DNA from: Bacteroidales bacterium
Lineage (GTDB): Bacteria; Bacteroidota; Bacteroidia; Bacteroidales; Bacteroidaceae
Assembly: GCA_018064685.1 (NCBI GenBank)
Contig: JAGHUS010000138.1
Span: 1-52,184, forward strand
Length of the DNA: 52,184 nucleotides
Direction: 5' to 3'
Both the position numbers and the translations under genes were made by a program. Under the pieces are notes generated by a model. The model ran no database searches, was not told the origin of the DNA, and worked only from the letters and a program-made list of their open reading frames with translations. Shown here one piece after another: positions 1 to 7,577 of this stretch. Position 1 is the first letter of the stretch. Each line of letters starts with the position of its first letter.

Positions 1-5
1 CTTTT

Positions 6-54
6 CCGTCACCCATTACTTGCAGAATATCAATTTGATATAAAAAAGTGACGG
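6..54. repeat. 7-bp inverted repeat at the window edge
   Basis: CCGTCAC at 6-12 is repeated in inverted form as GTGACGG at 48-54, with a 35-nt AT-rich loop. It lies upstream of the first promoter. It could be the terminator region or tail of a gene outside the window; no reading frame can be assigned to it. Confidence 0.4.
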
Positions 55-80
55 AGGTGACGCTATTTTTCATACTTTTA

Positions 81-112
81 TTTGTGTATTAGAAAAAAAT
101 GTCGTATCTTTG
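81..112 (+). promoter_or_regulatory. Promoter of the VapE/HU gene pair
   Basis: A -33 TTTG at 81-84 and a -7 TATCTTTG at 105-112 are separated by 20 nt, matching the Bacteroidota primary sigma consensus. The predicted transcript starts near 119, about 30 nt before the VapE-like start codon. Confidence 0.75.
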
Positions 113-149
113 TCATTGTATTAAGATATAAACATAAAATAACACAAAC

Positions 150-2225
150 ATGAATCTTACAATCAAAAGATCAAACGCAAGTAAAAACCGTGTAACGTAC
201 ACGTCAACAGATCTTTATCGATTTCTTGACATGATCCGGAACGGACAGTATGAACTGCAGGTCGAGATGTTTCGCTCGGCTCGAATGGAGGTGAAGGACG
301 AGGCGCTTTATGTGCGATATGACTCCATTCCGAAGGTAATACCCTCGGCAAAATACACAAAAAGTGCCCAGGGCGAGCCCTTTTTTCGCGAATATAACGG
401 TATACTGACGCTAAAAGTGGACAATCTGGCCAGTAAAGGCCTGTGTGACCGTGTGAAGCATGAGGCTTCGCTTTTGCCGCAGACACTGGCTGCTTTCAGG
501 GGTGCCAATGGGCATAGTGTGGTGATTCTGGCATTGGCCTCGCTGCCCGGTCAGACACTACCCTCGAAGGAGAATGATGCAGCACTCTTCCACACCAAGG
601 CTTATCGTACGGCGGTGCAGTGCTATACACCCACGCTGAGCCGTCCCATCACGATAGAGGAACCGCTGCTGGAAGGATGGTTCTTGATGTCGGCCGACCA
701 CGAGATGTATGTCAACGAGCGCGTGGTGCCCTTCATCATCGAGCAGCCTACAGGTGCCGAGGTGATGAGGCTTGTGGACGGACGTACGCCCGAGAACAAG
801 TTGGTGCCGAGCGGACGGTTCGACGGCATCTCGATGCATCAGGTCTTTAACGCCTGCTATGTGCGTGCACGTAATGAGATAACGAAGGAGGAATGGAAGG
901 AGCCGATGTGTGCTGTGACGCATATTGCGCATGAGTGTGCCGAGACGGGCATGCCCGAGGAGGAAGCCGCTCGCCGCATCCTGTGGCATTATTATAAGGT
1001 GGACGCGCAGGATGTGCGCAGTACGGTGCGTGCCGTATACGAGGGCTACGACCCGCTGCCTGAGCTTCGACCCGGTTTGCCCAAGAAGCAGATAGCCAGC
1101 ATCAGGCTGAAGGAGTTTCTGCAGCGACGTTATGAGTTGCGCCACAACGTGGTGACGCAGAACCTGGAGTACCGCGTACGCTACAGCTTGGACTTCCAGT
1201 TCCACCCGCTGACGAAGTACGACCGTAACACCATCAAGTATGAGGCAGCGATGGAGGGCATCGAGGCTTTCGACGCAGAGATAAACGGCTTCATCGAGTC
1301 GAACTACACACCGAAGTACAATCCCATCGAGGAGTACCTCTACGACCTGGGCGAGTGGGATGGCGTAGACCGCATCGATGCGCTGGCAGCCATGGTGCCT
1401 ACCGACAATCCGCACTGGACGCGCCTCTTCCGCCGCTGGTTCCTGAGCATGGTGGCACACTGGATGGACGTCGACCACGAGCATGGCAACAATACGGCTC
1501 CCATCCTCATCGGCAAACAAGGTTACCGCAAGTCGACCTTCTGCCGCATCCTGTTGCCGCCCGAGCTGCGTGTGTTCTTCACCGACAGCATCGACTTCCG
1601 CACAAAGCAGGAGGCAGAGCGCTATCTGACACGTTTCCTGCTGGTCAACATCGACGAGTTCGACCAGTTGTCAGAGGCTCAGTTCGCCTTCGTAAAGCAC
1701 TTGTTCCAGAAGCCCAACGTGAGCATGCGACGCATGTACAGCGACACGATAGAGCAGCAGCGACGCTATGCCTCGTTCATCGGTACGAGCAACCATGAGG
1801 AGATACTTCGCGACCCGACCGGCAACCGCCGCTACCTGTGCGTGCAGGTGACGGAGCCCATCCACACCGACACGCCCATCGACTATTGTCAGCTCTATGC
1901 ACAGGCGGTACAGCTGATACGCGATGGCGAGCGCTACTGGCTGGACGATGAGGACGAGGACCTGCTGCGGGTGACGAACCAGCAGTTTGAGTCGCAGTCG
2001 CCCCTGGAGCTGGTGCTGCAAGATGTGTTTGAGCCCGCAGCAGTGGAGACGTCCGACACCGAATGGATGCGTCTGACCTCGCTGATGGGCAAGCTGACGC
2101 AGCATCCATCGTTCAATCGCAAGACGATGAACAACTTGCGTCTGCTGAGTCGCATCATGCGAAAACTCAACTATGTGAATAAGCACAGAAAAGATGGCAC
2201 TTATTATTTGGTAAAGAAGAGATAA
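150..2225 (+). CDS. VirE N-terminal / VapE-like primase-helicase family protein
   Basis: A 691-residue protein of the Bacteroidales VirE_N plus VapE-type architecture. The N-terminal part (about 1-300) resembles the BT4734-like/VirE_N region. The C-terminal half carries a P-loop, G455-KQGYRK-S462-T463, and an acidic Walker-B-like segment (VNIDEFD, near 498-505), followed by the TSNHEEILRDPTGNRRY segment typical of VapE-like replication ATPases. Such proteins are related to primase-helicase modules of phages and mobile islands and probably act on DNA in the cytoplasm. The start sits about 30 nt downstream of a clear promoter. The HU-like gene follows after 45 nt, so the two are probably one operon. 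No integrase, capsid or terminase gene is nearby, so it is either a domesticated pair or the residue of an element. The family assignment is firm; the role is inferred. Confidence 0.8.
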   Translation: MNLTIKRSNASKNRVTYTSTDLYRFLDMIRNGQYELQVEMFRSARMEVKDEALYVRYDSIPKVIPSAKYTKSAQGEPFFREYNGILTLKVDNLASKGLCDRVKHEASLLPQTLAAFRGANGHSVVILALASLPGQTLPSKENDAALFHTKAYRTAVQCYTPTLSRPITIEEPLLEGWFLMSADHEMYVNERVVPFIIEQPTGAEVMRLVDGRTPENKLVPSGRFDGISMHQVFNACYVRARNEITKEEWKEPMCAVTHIAHECAETGMPEEEAARRILWHYYKVDAQDVRSTVRAVYEGYDPLPELRPGLPKKQIASIRLKEFLQRRYELRHNVVTQNLEYRVRYSLDFQFHPLTKYDRNTIKYEAAMEGIEAFDAEINGFIESNYTPKYNPIEEYLYDLGEWDGVDRIDALAAMVPTDNPHWTRLFRRWFLSMVAHWMDVDHEHGNNTAPILIGKQGYRKSTFCRILLPPELRVFFTDSIDFRTKQEAERYLTRFLLVNIDEFDQLSEAQFAFVKHLFQKPNVSMRRMYSDTIEQQRRYASFIGTSNHEEILRDPTGNRRYLCVQVTEPIHTDTPIDYCQLYAQAVQLIRDGERYWLDDEDEDLLRVTNQQFESQSPLELVLQDVFEPAAVETSDTEWMRLTSLMGKLTQHPSFNRKTMNNLRLLSRIMRKLNYVNKHRKDGTYYLVKKR

Positions 2226-2270
2226 ACTCCTGTATGGATAATACAGGTACAACCTTATAAACTCAAAAAA

Positions 2271-2879
2271 ATGGTAAAGATAGAATGGCAGGAAATGCCA
2301 CCCCGCAAGGGACAGGAAGGGGAGGAGAGCCGTCTCTTCCCACGTATGAAAGACAATGGTGTGCTGGATTTTGACACGCTGTGCGAACTGGCAGCCAAGG
2401 GTTCGGGCATGTCGGAGGGCACGCTTTATGCCGCATGGTTCAAGCTGGCACGCACGATAGCCGAGCAGTTGGCCGAAGGCAAGACTGTGAAGCTGGACGA
2501 CCTGGGTTCGCTGCGCCTGTCGATAGGCACGGATGCCAAGGTGACGTGCACCACAAAGCAGCGTAAGAACAAGGTGAAGGTGCAAGGCGTGACGTTCCAG
2601 CCCGATGGCGACCTGATGAAGGCTATCGGCAAGCCCGACTTCGACTGGCAGCCCGATGCGGCATTGCAGCATGCACCATCTGCCCAGGAACTTGCCGAAC
2701 CCCTCTGCACCTACCTCGACGAGCATGGCTCCATCACGCGTGCCGAGTTTGCCCGTGTGTTCCGCCTGAAGCGCACCACTGCCATCAACCGTCTGCACGA
2801 ACTGGCTCGCATGGATGTAATCAGGCAGCAAGGCTATAACCGCGAGGCGGTGTATGTGAAGAGGAGCCTTGTTGAATAA
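2271..2879 (+). CDS. HU/IHF-like DNA-binding protein with C-terminal winged-helix-like segment
   Basis: A 202-residue protein. Residues 1-125 look like the Bacteroidales HU-like (HU-HIG) domain: a helical pair with GTLYAAWFKLARTIAEQL, then a beta arm around VKLDDLGSLRLSIGT. After a linker, about 140-200 reads as a small helix-turn-helix (ITRAEFARVFRLKRTTAINRLHEL), as in winged-helix proteins. The combination would bend DNA and give it sequence preference. It lies 45 nt downstream of the VapE-like gene on the same strand, a pairing common in Bacteroidales genomes, which suggests that it assists the VapE protein at its DNA target. No terminator hairpin with a T tract follows; instead there is a large inverted-repeat array. 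Confidence 0.8.
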   Translation: MVKIEWQEMPPRKGQEGEESRLFPRMKDNGVLDFDTLCELAAKGSGMSEGTLYAAWFKLARTIAEQLAEGKTVKLDDLGSLRLSIGTDAKVTCTTKQRKNKVKVQGVTFQPDGDLMKAIGKPDFDWQPDAALQHAPSAQELAEPLCTYLDEHGSITRAEFARVFRLKRTTAINRLHELARMDVIRQQGYNREAVYVKRSLVE

Positions 2880-3186
2880 GTAGCTTAGAGTTCAGAGTTT
2901 AGAGTTCAGAGTGTAGAGTAGTTGAGAAGTTTAGAGTTTAGAGTAGTTTAGAGTTTAGAGTTTAGAGTTTAGAGTAGTTGAGAAGTTGAACTGTTGAACA
3001 GTGTGGAGTAGATGAGTAATGTAGGGTTTTGATTGCTAAACACTACACTCTAAACTAACCACTCTAAACTTCTCAACTACTCTACACTCTGAACTCTAAA
3101 CTCTACACTCTAAACTAACTACTCTAAACTAACCACTCTAAACTTCTCAACTACTCTGAACTCTAAACACTACACTCTAAACTAGA
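2880..3186. repeat. Inverted array of short TAGAGTT-type repeats between convergent genes
   Basis: The left half (2884-3000) is built of tandem variants of AGAGTTTAGAGT and AGTTGAGAAGTT. The right half (3038-3186) carries the complementary forms ACTCTAAACTCT and AACTTCTCAACTACTC. The halves can pair into a very long hairpin around the centre near 3010-3035. It fills the whole space between the HU-like gene and the convergent esterase gene, with no coding signal. It may act as a bidirectional transcript end, but no T tract follows. Confidence 0.75.
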
Positions 3187-3187
3187 A

Positions 3188-4555
3188 TTACTTAACGAGC
3201 ACTTTCCTTCCTTTCTTGACGCCGATGCCCTTAGGACTGTTCATGCGCTTGCCATCAAGTGCGTATGGAACAGTGTGGCGGGTTGCAGTGCTTGCGTCCA
3301 CTTTCTGTATGCCGGTCCATTCCTCGTCGGTGGCAGCATGAATCTCTAGTGATGTGATGTTGACCGGTCCGTTGGCAGTGCCGCGTGTGGCAGTTAGGGT
3401 GTATTCGCCCCAGCCGTCGGTCACTTCGAACAGCAGGGTGACGTCCTTGTTAGTCTCCACCTCGACCGACTTGATAGGGTAGATGCTCTTTCCGTTCTTC
3501 TTGAGCGATATTTTCACCGTTCCGTCCTCGCCTTCTGCATGGAACGTCAGTTTGTACCTTCCCGACTCGAACTGCAGTGAGCGGTAGACGTTCTGGTTGG
3601 CATCGGTCTTGGTGTCGGCACCGAACTTCAGCAGCTGTGTGGCACCGCTGGCATTGATGCTCCAGCCGTGGTTTTTGGGTGTCCATCCCTCCGTGTCGAT
3701 GTTGGGGCGCCATTTCAGTGTCTCGTCGCGCTCGTCATCCAGGGTGTACTGGCTGAAGAATTTCCACATCGTGATGGCAGAGTTCCCGTCCTCGGTGTTG
3801 GCTGTCCAGTCGTTGTGCCCCATGCCATCTACTTCGTAGTATACATAGGGGAAGGAACCCTCCGTGGCTTGGTATACACTCTTCTTGTACTTGCCGCTTA
3901 CGGTCTTGACCTCGGGCACGGGGTTGCAGCCATTGCGTGCCACGGTGTTGTCTACGATGCTGGGCATGAGGGCGTATCTGACGAAGTCGTCGGCCTTGCC
4001 ATGAATGTGCAGGAAGGGGTAGGGGCGCTGGCTGGTGTGGTGCAGGTGGAACTCGTTGATGGGATAGCCGCTGATGGAGGCGAAAGCGGCAAAGATGTCG
4101 CTGCAGACGTTGGCCACGGTGTAGGTCATCATGCCGCCGTTCGAGAAGCCGCAGCAATAGATGCGCTTGCGGTCTACCTTATAGCTCTTGTCCACCTCCT
4201 CGATAATGGTCTTGAAGAAATCGATGTCCTTCGAGGTGACGCCGTCGGCATGCCAGCCGGGCACCGAACCGCCGAAAACGGGGAAATAGAATGTCTCGCC
4301 CTGAGGATAGACGACGATGCAGCCGTACTTGTCGGCCACGTCGCTGCGGAAGGGCGCCTTGTCGCTGCTGTGGCCTCCTGTGCCGTGCAGGCTGAACACC
4401 AAGGGGGCGTCGGCCTTGACGTTGTTGGGGACGTACAGGAGGAATGAACGTGTCTCGCTGCCAACCTTTATGTTGACGGTCTTCTCCACTTTTGCTGCCC
4501 ATGCACCCAATGCAGTGAATGCCAGCAGGCAGATGCTAAGAATGTTTTTTTTCAT
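3188..4555 (-). CDS. Secreted PHB depolymerase / feruloyl esterase-type alpha/beta hydrolase
   Basis: A 455-residue exported esterase of the PHB depolymerase/LpqC group. The start at 4555 (MKKNILS) is chosen because it opens a signal peptide ending near AWA; the longer in-frame form adds a non-signal leader. The oxyanion motif HGTGG is at 57-61, the nucleophile elbow G136-F-S138-N-G140, and later HGKADDFVRY and DGMGHNDW probably give Asp and His. About 270 residues of hydrolase are followed by a beta-rich carbohydrate-binding-like domain and a tail (YALDGKRMNSPKG then KKGRKVLVK) of the kind common on Prevotella secreted proteins. With the CE1 and GH genes in this window it may strip ester groups from plant xylan. 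The substrate is inferred, not seen. Confidence 0.8.
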   Translation of the reverse strand: MKKNILSICLLAFTALGAWAAKVEKTVNIKVGSETRSFLLYVPNNVKADAPLVFSLHGTGGHSSDKAPFRSDVADKYGCIVVYPQGETFYFPVFGGSVPGWHADGVTSKDIDFFKTIIEEVDKSYKVDRKRIYCCGFSNGGMMTYTVANVCSDIFAAFASISGYPINEFHLHHTSQRPYPFLHIHGKADDFVRYALMPSIVDNTVARNGCNPVPEVKTVSGKYKKSVYQATEGSFPYVYYEVDGMGHNDWTANTEDGNSAITMWKFFSQYTLDDERDETLKWRPNIDTEGWTPKNHGWSINASGATQLLKFGADTKTDANQNVYRSLQFESGRYKLTFHAEGEDGTVKISLKKNGKSIYPIKSVEVETNKDVTLLFEVTDGWGEYTLTATRGTANGPVNITSLEIHAATDEEWTGIQKVDASTATRHTVPYALDGKRMNSPKGIGVKKGRKVLVK

Positions 4556-4695
4556 TTTATAAAAAAGTTTTAGTTTGTTGTGTTGTTTTTGGGGGCAAAT
4601 CTCTTGTCCCAAGCGATGTGCAGTGCGATTTCTGGTGCAAAGTTACGCAAATGTTTCGGAAATCGAGCATAAGGAAAAAAGATTTTGCCGAAATG

Positions 4696-4726
4696 TTGCA
4701 CATGTCGTGATAATGTTGTATCTTTG
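4696..4726 (+). promoter_or_regulatory. Promoter of tRNA-Trp
   Basis: TTGC at 4696-4699 and TATCTTTG at 4719-4726 are separated by 19 nt. The tRNA 5' end at 4737 lies 10 nt beyond the -7 box, so the primary transcript would have almost no leader. Confidence 0.8.
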
Positions 4727-4736
4727 CGGCGCTTTT

Positions 4737-4809
4737 ACGGGAATAGCTCAGTTGGTAGAGCACTGGTCTCCAAAACCAGGTGTCGGGAGTTCGAGCCTCT
4801 CTTCCCGTG
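4737..4809 (+). tRNA. tRNA-Trp (anticodon CCA)
   Basis: A complete cloverleaf can be drawn: acceptor ACGGGAA/TTCCCGT (4737-4743 with 4802-4808), D stem GCTC/GAGC, anticodon stem CTGGT/ACCAG around loop CTCCAAA (anticodon CCA at 34-36), a 5-nt variable loop, and T arm GGGAG-TTCGAGC-CTCTC. The discriminator is G4809. CCA is not encoded after it. It stands alone, with its own promoter and terminator, rather than beside secE-nusG where many Bacteroidales carry tRNA-Trp, so it may be an extra copy. Confidence 0.95.
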
Positions 4810-4829
4810 CATCTCGATATAAAAAAGAA

Positions 4830-4861
4830 CGCAGTATGCATGGTTTGCATACTGCGTTTCT
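4830..4861. terminator. Bidirectional terminator after tRNA-Trp
   Basis: A perfect 11-bp stem CGCAGTATGCA/TGCATACTGCG (4830-4840 with 4846-4856) has a 5-nt loop. T-rich sequence follows on the plus strand, and an A-run at 4821-4826 gives a T-run for transcripts arriving on the minus strand from the small gene at 4882. Confidence 0.85.
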
Positions 4862-4881
4862 CTTCTCTTCTCCCACTCTTT

Positions 4882-5127
4882 TTACATCATTGCGCCAATG
4901 ATGCGCTGGAAGAAGGCGGCATGGTCCTGACGCCACTGTATGATGGCATCGTCGACGATGCGCTGATCTATTTCGTGCGGGCGAAGGGTGCGGCCATCCT
5001 CCATGTCGAGGTAGACTTCCAATTCGTCGTCGGTGCGTATCTGCTTTATTCCGTTTATGCCAAGGGGCATACAGCCTTCATAGGCCTCGGCCAGTGCCGT
5101 GAGGGTCATAAGGGTTGTCTCGTCCAT
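4882..5127 (-). CDS. Small acidic hypothetical protein
   Basis: An 81-residue protein that I do not recognise. It is acidic, predicted largely helical at both ends, with a central segment LEVYLDMEDGRTLRPHEIDQ that reads like a short beta hairpin; there is no signal peptide, Cys cluster or membrane segment. It is convergent with tRNA-Trp and shares the terminator at 4830. It lies 157 nt downstream of aguB on the same strand, separated by an inverted repeat, so co-transcription with the polyamine genes is possible but not shown. Its coding frame is chosen over the overlapping plus-strand frame because it ends cleanly beside the terminator. Moderately sure it is real. Confidence 0.55.
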   Translation of the reverse strand: MDETTLMTLTALAEAYEGCMPLGINGIKQIRTDDELEVYLDMEDGRTLRPHEIDQRIVDDAIIQWRQDHAAFFQRIIGAMM

Positions 5128-5159
5128 GTTGTTGATAGTTTGTAAGGTTTTAGGTTATG

Positions 5160-5276
5160 GGTTATAGGTTATAGATATTTCACGTATGTTGGCGGCGTCT
5201 GTTCTTGCGCATTGCATCAGTCTATCTCGCCCGCCTCTCATCCTGTCTAGTACAAACGCATCTATAACCTATAACC
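5160..5276. repeat. 17-bp inverted repeat with 83-nt spacer
   Basis: GGTTATAGGTTATAGAT at 5160-5176 is perfectly complementary to ATCTATAACCTATAACC at 5260-5276; each arm is itself two copies of a 7-bp unit (GGTTATA). A T-run follows the right arm on the plus strand. It separates aguB from the small gene downstream and belongs to the class of short intergenic repeats seen several times in this window. Confidence 0.8.
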
Positions 5277-5284
5277 TTTTTTCA

Positions 5285-6160
5285 TTAGTCAATAAATCTC
5301 TTAGTGAGCCCGCCAAATTCTTCGATGCGGCGGTCGCGCAGGAAGGGCCACCAGCGGCGTACATTCTCGCAGCGTTGCATGTCGATGTCGATGACGACAT
5401 TCTCCTCCTTGTCCTTGCTGGCACGATAGAGGAACTCGCCCTGCGGACCTGCCACGAAGCTGCTGCCCCAGAACTGTATGCCGTGTGTCTGGCCACTGGG
5501 GTCGGGCTCGTGCCCAACACGGTTGACGGTGACGACGGGCAGGCCGTTGGCCACAGCATGTCCGCGCTGCACGGTGGTCCATGCCTCGCGCTGTCGTTCC
5601 TGCTCCTCCTCGGTGTCGCTCGACTCATAGCCTATGGCCGTGGGGTAGATGAGCAGTTCGGCTCCCTGCAAGGCCATGAGGCGTGCGCCTTCGGGATACC
5701 ACTGGTCCCAGCACACCTGTACGCCCAGTCGGCCTACCGATGTCTGTATGGGGTGAAACCCGAGGTCGCCCGGGGTGAAATAGAACTTCTCGTAATAGGC
5801 AGGGTCGTCGGGGATGTGCATCTTGCGATAGGTGCCGGCGATGGTACCGTCCTTCTCCAGTACCACAGCCGTGTTGTGGTAGAGGCCTGCTGCGCGGCGC
5901 TCGAAAAGCGACACGACGAGCACGATGCCATACTCGCGGGCCAGTGCACCATAGAACTCGGTGCTGGGGCCTGGTATGGGTTCGGCCAGGTTGCAGTTGT
6001 CTACACTCTCCACTTGGCAGAAGTACAGCGAGTTGTGCAACTCCTGCAGCACTACGAGCTCAGCACCCTTGGATGCCACCTCGGCAATGTTCTTTGCCAG
6101 TTTCTCCATGTTGGCTTGTACATTCTCCGTACAAGACTGTTGTATGATTCCTACTTTCAT
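5285..6160 (-). CDS. aguB: N-carbamoylputrescine amidase
   Basis: A 291-residue cytoplasmic nitrilase-superfamily enzyme that hydrolyses N-carbamoylputrescine to putrescine, CO2 and ammonia. The catalytic triad is visible as E40 (VLQELHN), K113 (YRKMHIPDDP) and C150 (QVCWDQWYPE). The CWDQWYPE segment and overall length fit the plant/bacterial CPA branch rather than generic amidases. It follows aguA by 65 nt on the same strand, so the two consecutive steps from agmatine to putrescine are encoded together. The start MKVGIIQQ is the usual one for the family. An agmatine source (arginine decarboxylase) is not in this window. Confidence 0.95.
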   Translation of the reverse strand: MKVGIIQQSCTENVQANMEKLAKNIAEVASKGAELVVLQELHNSLYFCQVESVDNCNLAEPIPGPSTEFYGALAREYGIVLVVSLFERRAAGLYHNTAVVLEKDGTIAGTYRKMHIPDDPAYYEKFYFTPGDLGFHPIQTSVGRLGVQVCWDQWYPEGARLMALQGAELLIYPTAIGYESSDTEEEQERQREAWTTVQRGHAVANGLPVVTVNRVGHEPDPSGQTHGIQFWGSSFVAGPQGEFLYRASKDKEENVVIDIDMQRCENVRRWWPFLRDRRIEEFGGLTKRFID

Positions 6161-6225
6161 ATTTCAAATGTTACTTTTCGCTTCGCAATTCCCTCGCATT
6201 GAAAGTATTAAGTATTATTCACTCT

Positions 6226-7368
6226 TCACTTCGCGCTCTGCGCGATTACACCCACAGGAAACTGCATGGTGCAGCAGTGCAGCGAACCGTGCTGCTGGAT
6301 GAGCACCTGGCAGTCGATGGGTACGATGTCATGCTTGGCAAATGCCTTCTGCAGTTGGCGAATGGCTTGCTCGTCCAGTTCCTTGTCTCCGTAGGTGGGC
6401 ATGAGTACCGTCTCGTTCATTATCAGGAAGTTGGCGTATGTCGATGGTAGTCGCATGCCATCCTCGTCATAGCGTTTGGGTGCCATGGGCAGCGGTACGA
6501 GGCGATAAGGGCGGTTGTCGGTGGTGCGGAACGTCTTGAGCTGTTCCTCCATCAGATGCAGTTCGTCGTAGTGCTCGTCCTCGGTGTCGAGGCACTGCAC
6601 GTAGGCAATGGTGTCGGGCGAGCAGAAACGTGCCAGCGTGTCGATGTGCGAATCGGTATCGTCGCCTGCCAGATAGCCATGGTCGAGCCATAGGATGCGC
6701 TGGGCATGCACGATGCTGAGGAGGCGCTCCTCGAGGTCGGCCTGTGTGAGAGGCTGGTTGCGATGAGGTGCCAGTAGGCACTGACTGGTGGTGAGGATGG
6801 TGCCGTGACCGTCGCTCTCGATGCTGCCGCCTTCAAGCACCAGGTCGAGATGGTCCTCGTAAACACCGTTCAGTATGTGCTGGTCGTTCATGTTACGGCA
6901 TATCTCGTTGTCGAGTGCAGCCTCGAACTTCTCGCCCCAGCCGTTGAACTTAAAGTCGAGCAGCGTGGGTGCCTCGCCTCCTAGGAGGGTGATGAAGCCA
7001 TGGTCGCGTGCCCAGGTGTCGTTGGTGGGCATCTGGTGCAGCGTGATGTTCTCCAGTGCACGTTTGGGGAGTCGCTCTTCGAGCAGTGTGCTGACGTGAT
7101 CGGGATTTGGGGTGACGATGATGAGGCGTTCGCGCAGCGATATCTCGAGAGCCATGTGCACGTAACACTCCTCGCATTCCGAAAGGATGGACGCCCAGTC
7201 GGTGTCTTGGTGGGGCCATGTCAGTTGCACGCCGCTCTGCGGAAACCATTCGGCAGGCAGGTGTATGTTGCGCATCTCGCTTTGCTCAGGCCCCTGTGGA
7301 TTCTCGAACCTGAGTTCCATGGTGAGGTCGTCAATGCTGGCTGTCGTTCTGTGATAAGTAAGTCCCAT
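6226..7368 (-). CDS. aguA: Agmatine deiminase (peptidyl-arginine deiminase family)
   Basis: A 380-residue enzyme converting agmatine to N-carbamoylputrescine and ammonia. Family marks are LTWPHQDTDWA (about 49-59), NDTWARDHGF, the LVLEGGSIESDG segment, and the C-terminal catalytic cysteine C365 in HGSLHCCTMQ. The pentein fold and Cys-His-Glu/Asp chemistry are known for the family. The start at 7368 gives a short extension before the conserved MRNIHLPAEW; it is kept because a purine-rich AAGAAAGAG and a promoter at 7410-7417 lie just upstream. A later start at 7275 is also possible. It is the first gene of a two-gene operon with aguB. Confidence 0.93.
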   Translation of the reverse strand: MGLTYHRTTASIDDLTMELRFENPQGPEQSEMRNIHLPAEWFPQSGVQLTWPHQDTDWASILSECEECYVHMALEISLRERLIIVTPNPDHVSTLLEERLPKRALENITLHQMPTNDTWARDHGFITLLGGEAPTLLDFKFNGWGEKFEAALDNEICRNMNDQHILNGVYEDHLDLVLEGGSIESDGHGTILTTSQCLLAPHRNQPLTQADLEERLLSIVHAQRILWLDHGYLAGDDTDSHIDTLARFCSPDTIAYVQCLDTEDEHYDELHLMEEQLKTFRTTDNRPYRLVPLPMAPKRYDEDGMRLPSTYANFLIMNETVLMPTYGDKELDEQAIRQLQKAFAKHDIVPIDCQVLIQQHGSLHCCTMQFPVGVIAQSAK

Positions 7369-7409
7369 TCTCTTTCTTGTTTTACCATTACATAATGTTA
7401 TGTGAGGTA

Positions 7410-7417
7410 CAAAAGTA
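7410..7417 (-). promoter_or_regulatory. -7 box of the aguA-aguB promoter
   Basis: CAAAAGTA on the plus strand reads TACTTTTG on the minus strand, a match to TAnnTTTG, about 42 nt before the aguA start. No clear -33 TTG is seen. It is back to back with the promoter of the DUF3298-like lipoprotein gene. Confidence 0.6.
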
Positions 7418-7533
7418 CTAAAATAATGTTAGTAAATGATAAATTCGTCGGTTTTTCTCGCTCACATTATTAAAAAAATAATAAAAGAGCAAAGAAAAAT
7501 GAAGCCGTGTCAGTGCTTGTAGAACTTTTTTTG

Positions 7534-7541
7534 TACTTTTG
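7534..7541 (+). promoter_or_regulatory. -7 box of the lipoprotein gene promoter
   Basis: TACTTTTG at 7534-7541 matches TAnnTTTG. An upstream in-frame ATG at 7539 overlaps this box, so the start at 7578 is the usable one. Confidence 0.7.
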
Positions 7542-7577
7542 CACGAACGAAGAATGCTACCATTAATATTGGATACA

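Noticed and set aside
1671..2831. A 386-codon frame on the minus strand spanning the end of VapE and the HU-like gene
   Set aside because: It crosses two well-supported genes and their spacer and has a composition typical of an antisense shadow.
3668..4447. A 259-codon plus-strand frame opposite the esterase
   Set aside because: An antisense shadow of the signal-peptide esterase; rich in Gly/Val/Ala without motif.
5186..6202. A 338-codon plus-strand frame opposite aguB
   Set aside because: aguB on the minus strand has all catalytic residues; the plus frame starts within an inverted repeat and has no domain.
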